Assembly: GCA_025716855.1 (NCBI GenBank)
Contig: JAIXMQ010000025.1
Span: 331,254 to 395,253, forward strand
Length of the DNA: 64,000 nucleotides
Direction: 5' to 3'
Source of the DNA: Pilaira anomala
Taxonomy: Eukaryota > Mucoromycota > Mucoromycetes > Mucorales > Mucoraceae
In this document: positions 59,618 through 64,000 of the stretch, in pieces
Position numbering within the stretch: the first letter of the stretch is position 1
Layout of the letters: each line of letters begins with the position of its first letter
The notes under the pieces: model-generated
Database searches by the model: none
What the model was told of the DNA's origin: nothing
Seen by the model: the letters and a program-made list of their open reading frames with translations, nothing else
Position numbers and translations under genes: made by a program

Positions 59618-60826
59618 CTTTTTCAAGTAAAAGAAGTTAAAAAATAATTTTGGAATTCTGAAATTTAAATATGCTTCATTCGGAGCCTGCAGTAGCAGCA
59701 ACTTTAGGGTTTTGCAAATGTCATAAAACAAAGTCGTACCAAAAAAAATCATATACAAAATATAGAAACGCTTCATTGCTACTGTATAACATAAATATCA
59801 CATGTATGTTATTGTTGGAAACACAGTAGCAAGAATATCTTTGTGTATCAGCGCCATCTGAATCATGATCATATAAAGCGGTTTGTTAGTCAATCATGTA
59901 TTTTACTTTGCATCATTGCTGCTACTTGCAAAAGTCTACAGAAAATATAGCTCTAATTATTACAGTTTAAAACTACATAGTTTTTTTTTTTTTTAGATTA
60001 CATAATATTATATTTCTTTATACACGTTTATAGTCATTTGAACAGAAAAGCATACATATACTGCATCAAACACACATCCGTTATTTAAATTTCATATTTT
60101 GTATGCATGTTTACATATAAATCACGCAATTATTCAAGAAACACAATAAAAAGGTTAAATGAACATCATTACAACTCTTTAAATTAAAACGCGAAATAAT
60201 AGAGTCCGTCCAAAATTCCCCCTTTTTTATTTGGGGTGTGATATAACTAATTTATTCATGCAAGAAAACAAAGTTGTTTACCTGTACCATTAAATCATTT
60301 TTACGTGCTGGCTATGTAGTATATAAGACAAAAAAAAGGGAGAATAATAAACCTAAAAAGAGAGTGTGTATCAAAGAAGCACGAAAACACAAACAGTTAC
60401 AATATAATACGAATATAGGATAAAAGCAACAGGATAAACGCCTAAACCGAAGCTAAAACACGACAAAAACCGAGCCGATAAAAAAAGCGAAAAAATGATC
60501 AATGATTTTTTATATTAAAGTCGATGGTTGATTTGGGAATTATTTATAATGTATATATAGAGTTATCGTAACAACGTTCATTCATAATAATAAATATATA
60601 GAAGAGCAGCAAATACCTCTTTTTTTTTTTTTTTTTGGCTTATTCAATGATGATGTTATATACGTCTATAACACTAAAACCTTTTTAGTCTTTTCGAGTA
60701 TACAAACACTCGATTTAAGTTCCGGGACCATATCAGTATAGAAACACAATTTTTAAACATTTCTTATTTCCTTCTTCCTCTCTCCACCCCCTTTATTTTA
60801 TTTTTAATACAATCTAATTCAAAAAG
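59618..60826. other. Intergenic region between GWT1 and the LRR gene
   Basis: About 1.2 kb between divergently oriented genes. No coding region, tRNA or repeat is supportable. Features seen: T-runs at 59982-59993 and 60620-60636, a TATATATAGAG near 60552, and a pyrimidine-rich leader (TTCCTTCTTCCTCTCTCCACCCCC) just before the ATG at 60827, typical of a fungal promoter. Confidence 0.55.
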
Positions 60827-62794
60827 ATGGTAGCTCCTACGACAGGAGAACAGTTTATTAGAACATTAAGACATTACTTGGAAGCTAATCAAAACAGACT
60901 TTTATATTCATCTCCAACCATAATAGAAGAAGATGTAAAAGAACAGCAACAACAACAACAACAACAACCAACCGGTATATTTAAAGCCGTTTCCTCATTA
61001 TGGTCCACACCTTCACGTCCAGCAGCAACAACAGCACATACAACAGCATTAGACCCAAGACCTACTTCTTTATACGGTTACCAAATTCCATACATGTCAT
61101 TATTATCTGCCACAGCACCACATGCGACTTGTCTTTCCAACACACCTTATATGCCACCACGTTCTAGTCTCACCTTAGACTTTCAATATTTGTACTTTTT
61201 ATTGGTTCAGTTTGAATACTTGGGTCTTGAAGAGACTCATCTTCCAGTTCCTCAGAACGGTTTAGTAGAAACAGAGACCACTAGCTCAGCAGGTCAAGCG
61301 CCTTCTATTGTTTCTTCAGTTGGTTCTATGATGTCTACACTTTCCTTATCGACAGGATGGACCAGTTGGCAAAAAGATAGTAACCGTAAGCAAAATCAGC
61401 GTCCACTTCATGAAGACATTGTATACATTCACCGTTACTTTAGCAAGATATCGGCTCTCAAATTACACATGAATGGTGTCACAAAGACCACGATCAAAGG
61501 CTATGAGTCTCCTGTGACAATCCCACTACCATTACAAGCCTTTAAATCCCTTTCATTTTTAGAGCTTGTTCATATACCTCCCACTTTAATTTCAAATTGG
61601 TCAGATCTTAAATCTTCTTTAGTGAGTTTGGTAGTCAAACACGGTCAAGTAGATAATGCAGTTGATGTCATTGGTAATGATATCGAATGGTCTGGACTAA
61701 AGATGCTTTCATTGGTCGATAATAGTTTAACTACCTTAGATCAAGATCCTACTCATCTTATACGTTCTGTTACTCATCTTAACTTGTCTTCTAATTTACT
61801 TATTGATATACCGGCCGCTTTAGCTACCCTTTATAATCTCTATAGTCTCAACTTGTCTCATAATATGATCTCTTTTACAACTGGTATCAATACTGTCCTT
61901 GGAAATATACAAGAATTGGATTTGAGAGGAAATAGGTTAACTCTCTTGGCTGGATTAGATAGATTATACGCTTTAGAGAGATTGGATGTACGAGATAATA
62001 GGATTGAAGATGCTGCTGAAATTGGACGATTAACTGATTTACCAAATATAAAAGATATCTGGTAGAAGGAAACCCATTTACGCAAATACAGGTACAAAGT
62101 ATATTTTTCTTTAAAAAAAAAAATGGCGAACTAATTTTTACGTGTTTCTCTATACATATATATAGACGGATTATAGAGTAGATATATTTAATTTGTTTCA
62201 AAAGACGGATCACGAAATCGAATTAGACGGTACAAAACCTACATTTTCAGAACGTCGTCGAATTCATCACAACACACACGAACCTCACATCGCAACGCCT
62301 TCTGCAATAGTAGAAGGGCCATCAAATCCATCTAAATGGCCAAGCGCAGTTCATCAAGATCAACCTGCCTCCGCCTCTAATGAAAGCAACCATATTCCAA
62401 AAGCCACTACAAAACTAGCAAGAGCTAAAACAAAAGGAAATAAACGTAATATTCGTTTAGGACGCGTAGAGAAAAAAATGAGGCTCCCATCTTATCCGAT
62501 GACGAAGATAAATCAAGTAAATACGTGCATCGATTAGCTGAATTAGAAGACGCAGTTCAACAAGAGCAAGTGATGGCAAGACGTGCTGCTTCTGTACGTT
62601 CAAGACGTAGTAAAAAAGCTGCGCATGAAGATGAAGGGCCTACTGAATCAACAAGCGATACCACAAGAAGAGCTTCGGATGCGTTTAGAAGAAAAATTGA
62701 GGCTATGCGAAAGGAAGCAGGTGTGGAGTGGCTTCGTGTTCTTCAAGAGATGGAAGTGGTTAAAAAGGGGCAACCTGTTACGCCTGATAAATAG
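60827..62794 (+). CDS. Leucine-rich-repeat protein, STK11IP/nischarin-like (frameshifted)
   Basis: The ATG at 60827 follows a CT-rich leader. The N-terminus has MVAPTTGEQFIRTLRHYLEA, a polyglutamine run, a Ser-rich linker and SLWSTPS. From about residue 200 there is a region ending in leucine-rich repeats (SGLKMLSLVDNSLTTLD, SVTHLNLSSNLLIDIPAAL, NLYSLNLSHNMISF, NIQELDLRGNRLTLLAGL, ALERLDVRDNRIEDAAEI). This layout resembles fungal LRR proteins related to STK11IP. The expected repeat cap L-E-G-N-P-F reads only after adding one base near 62063. An intron (62092-62165) follows, then TDYRVDIFNLFQKTD and a disordered basic region. A second one-base loss in the A-run at 62472-62478 shifts the frame before HRLAELEDAVQQEQVMARR and a basic coiled coil to the stop at 62794. 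Molecular role unknown; likely a scaffold. Confidence 0.75.
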
Positions 62795-63021
62795 TAGTAG
62801 TCATAGTAATAAATTTTTGTATTTTTTTGATATTTAATGTGTATGCTCTCTCGATCCAAATGTATGCGCGTGTCGTATGTAACCAACTGTAACTGAATAA
62901 TAATAATAATAATAAAATCTTTATCTCAACACTTTACTGTTTCATTTTTTTTTTGTCCCCTGATTATTTACACATGAAACTTTTTGATTTTTATTTGTTT
63001 AAAGTTATCGATTTCTATAAT
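62795..63021. terminator. Convergent 3' region of LRR and eS25 genes
   Basis: 227 bp between two convergent stops. Contains AATAAATTTTTG and an (AAT)n run (62895-62917) that could serve as polyadenylation signals for either gene. No coding potential seen. Confidence 0.5.
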
Positions 63022-63413
63022 CTATTTAGCTTCCTCAGCAGTAGCACGAGCTAAAAATAATAAAAAAAGGCATATTAGAATAAACATTACAAAATACATG
63101 TTTTTTTTAAAAAAAAAAAAAAACTTACTGTAGATAACTTGAGAGTGGTGACGAGAGATAGCTCTAATCAAACCTTGAGCTTCAAGTTCACGAATAGCAA
63201 CACGAGCTAAAGAACCGTTCAACTTAAGACGATCGACAAGGACGGATTGAGAGATGAGCTTGTAGGTAGGAACTTCCTTGAACAAACGATCGTAAGTAGG
63301 CTTATCAAGGATAACAATGTTGTTAGCCTTATCCTTAAGCTTCTTGGCACCCCACTTCTTTTTAGCTTTCTTTCCACGGAGGAAGAGGTAGGCTTACCAA
63401 CAACGTCTTTCTT
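63022..63413 (-). CDS. RPS25: 40S ribosomal protein eS25 (5' end unclear, one frameshift)
   Basis: Component of the small-subunit head near the tRNA exit site, also used by viral and cellular IRES elements. Minus-strand reading gives AKKDVVGKPTSSS, then a basic GKKAKKKWGAKKLKDKANN block and the conserved core (IVILDKPTYDRLFKEVPTYK, ISQSVLVDRLKLNGSLARVA, RELEAQGLIRAISRHHSQVI). After an intron (about 63053-63128) comes Y-T-RATAEEAK and a TAG at 63022. A lost base near 63377 puts the two N-terminal parts in different frames. An acceptor near 63413 (AATGTAG) implies a tiny first exon with the ATG further upstream, as is common for ribosomal protein genes; I cannot place it. Confidence 0.88.
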
Positions 63414-64000
63414 AGCCTACATTGAAGTGAATTTAGCATTTCGATTTTTTTTTTTTATTGTATATTTTTTTTTTTTCTGTCATGCATCCCCAACGCTCTC
63501 TCTCTCTTTCTCTCTATTTTTTATTCCATCCATCCATCCATCCATTCATTCATCTTATTATCGTTTCGAGAGTCGTAGGGGTTGCATCGAGTTCTTTCTT
63601 CACATTACCATTTTGGATGTATTGAGGAAGATCTCAAAATTAGGCGACCCAAAAATATTTAGTTATACTTGTCTGGCGGGATCTTTTGACAGGGCATTAG
63701 TTGTCATTTTTTAATTCCAGCCCACTACTAAATTATACTTTTTTGCTGTCAGAGTTTTAGCTCATAAAGCTAATAGGAAAACTATTGCTTCACTTTAATC
63801 CTTAGATTCACTTGAGTCTTTCTGCCTTCTTCAATTCCTTATTCTTTATACTTTATATGTTGAAAGTAAATGGTGTAATTGATGATATACAGTAGCAGGT
63901 ATAATTGTCAACTCGAAAACTATTTTTCCCATCTCGTAAAAACTTACGAAGGGTTAAAAAGCAAGCTTCTTTGACTACTGATTTTTTTTTCTTTTACTTT
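63414..64000. other. Upstream region of eS25 and right window edge
   Basis: No supportable protein gene. It should hold the first exon and promoter of the eS25 gene. Contains T-runs (63445-63475), a CT-rich stretch and a tetranucleotide repeat. A 155-codon open frame (63247-63714, plus) crosses these and the eS25 exon antisense and is rejected. Confidence 0.5.
63522..63552 (+). repeat. (ATCC)n/(ATTC)n tetranucleotide repeat
   Basis: Five ATCC units followed by ATTC units, upstream of the eS25 gene. Confidence 0.85.

Larger units (their letters stand above)
55250..63400. other. Segment with clustered single-base indels in every gene
   Basis: Frame breaks seen in CHD1 near 55272, 55530, 55577, 55935, 55957, 56215, 56310, 56378, 56540 and 56611; in GWT1 near 58571, 58797, 58844, 58901 and 59201; in the LRR gene near 62063 and 62475; and in the eS25 gene near 63377. 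In each case conserved protein continues in another frame after one base. No such break was found in the conserved genes to the left. Confidence 0.75.

Noticed and set aside
62193..62537. Separate small gene after the LRR protein
   Set aside because: Its sequence continues the LRR protein after an intron and one missing base; same strand, compatible phase, no own promoter.
63247..63714. 155-codon plus-strand frame at the right edge
   Set aside because: Overlaps the eS25 exon in antisense and runs through T-rich and ATCC repeats.
1..64000. CRISPR arrays, insertion sequences, bacterial operons, tRNA or rRNA genes
   Set aside because: None seen: no spaced direct repeats with unique spacers, no transposase motifs or terminal repeats, and no clear tRNA B-box with a foldable cloverleaf on reading both strands. 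Short or diverged RNAs could be missed without a covariance search.

Overview
The window is nuclear DNA from a fungus. Genes carry many short introns (about 50-110 nt, GTAAGT-type donors, TAG/CAG acceptors), the sequence is AT-rich with many long poly-A/poly-T runs, and the gene set is fungal: a chitin synthase with a myosin-like motor, Gwt1, a DASH subunit, Sip3/Lam-type BAR-PH-GRAM-VASt, IRA/NF1 and CFEM-like surface protein. The ankyrin-type PARP, TM9SF3-type protein and intron density point away from Saccharomycotina; an early-diverging fungus such as a Mucoromycota member is my best guess, but that is inference.

Layout. 1-6786 (+): a very large ankyrin-repeat poly(ADP-ribose) polymerase, cut at the left edge. 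7444-9092 (+): mitochondrial threonyl-tRNA synthetase. 9914-10529 (+): small eight-cysteine GPI-anchored protein. 11222-11920 (+): two-repeat, PAH-like protein, ending 30 bp from a convergent Spc19-like gene (11951-13164, -). 13237-17188 (-): Sip3/Lam3-like protein. 17861-18680 (-): decayed gene. 19361-20852 (+): DMT-type transporter. 20926-22475 (+): DDT/WHIM chromatin protein. 22659-24948 (+): TM9SF3-type protein. 25142-34159 (-): neurofibromin/IRA RasGAP. 34476-37086 (+): M13 metallopeptidase. 37284-43011 (-): motor-domain chitin synthase. 43275-44357 (-): Bud23. 44596-45050 (+): mitoribosomal uS13m. 45343-46920 (-): Yck-type casein kinase 1. 47305-49803 (+): multicopper oxidase with a large acidic/tyrosine insert. 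49888-51388 (-): Rpn13. 52396-57503 (-): Chd1. 57957-59617 (-): Gwt1. 60827-62794 (+): LRR protein. 63022-63413 (-): ribosomal protein eS25.

For most genes I rebuilt the exon chain by hand, and the summed exon lengths close exactly in frame (for example PARP 1935 aa, ThrRS 472, Sip3-like 1170, TM9SF3 598, M13 762, chitin synthase 1839, Bud23 284, casein kinase 402, oxidase 807). These genes are mostly unrelated housekeeping loci, not one pathway. Loose links are the cell surface (chitin synthase, Gwt1, GPI protein, oxidase, Yck kinase) and chromatin (PARP, Chd1, DDT and PAH-like proteins).

The strongest oddities are: the ANK-WGR-PRD-catalytic-PBZ PARP; the oxidase insert; and an abrupt change at about 55.25 kb. 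To its left all the intact-looking genes read cleanly. To its right every substantial gene (5' half of CHD1, GWT1, the LRR gene, eS25) carries single-base indels, mainly in homopolymers, which looks like poor consensus sequence rather than biology.
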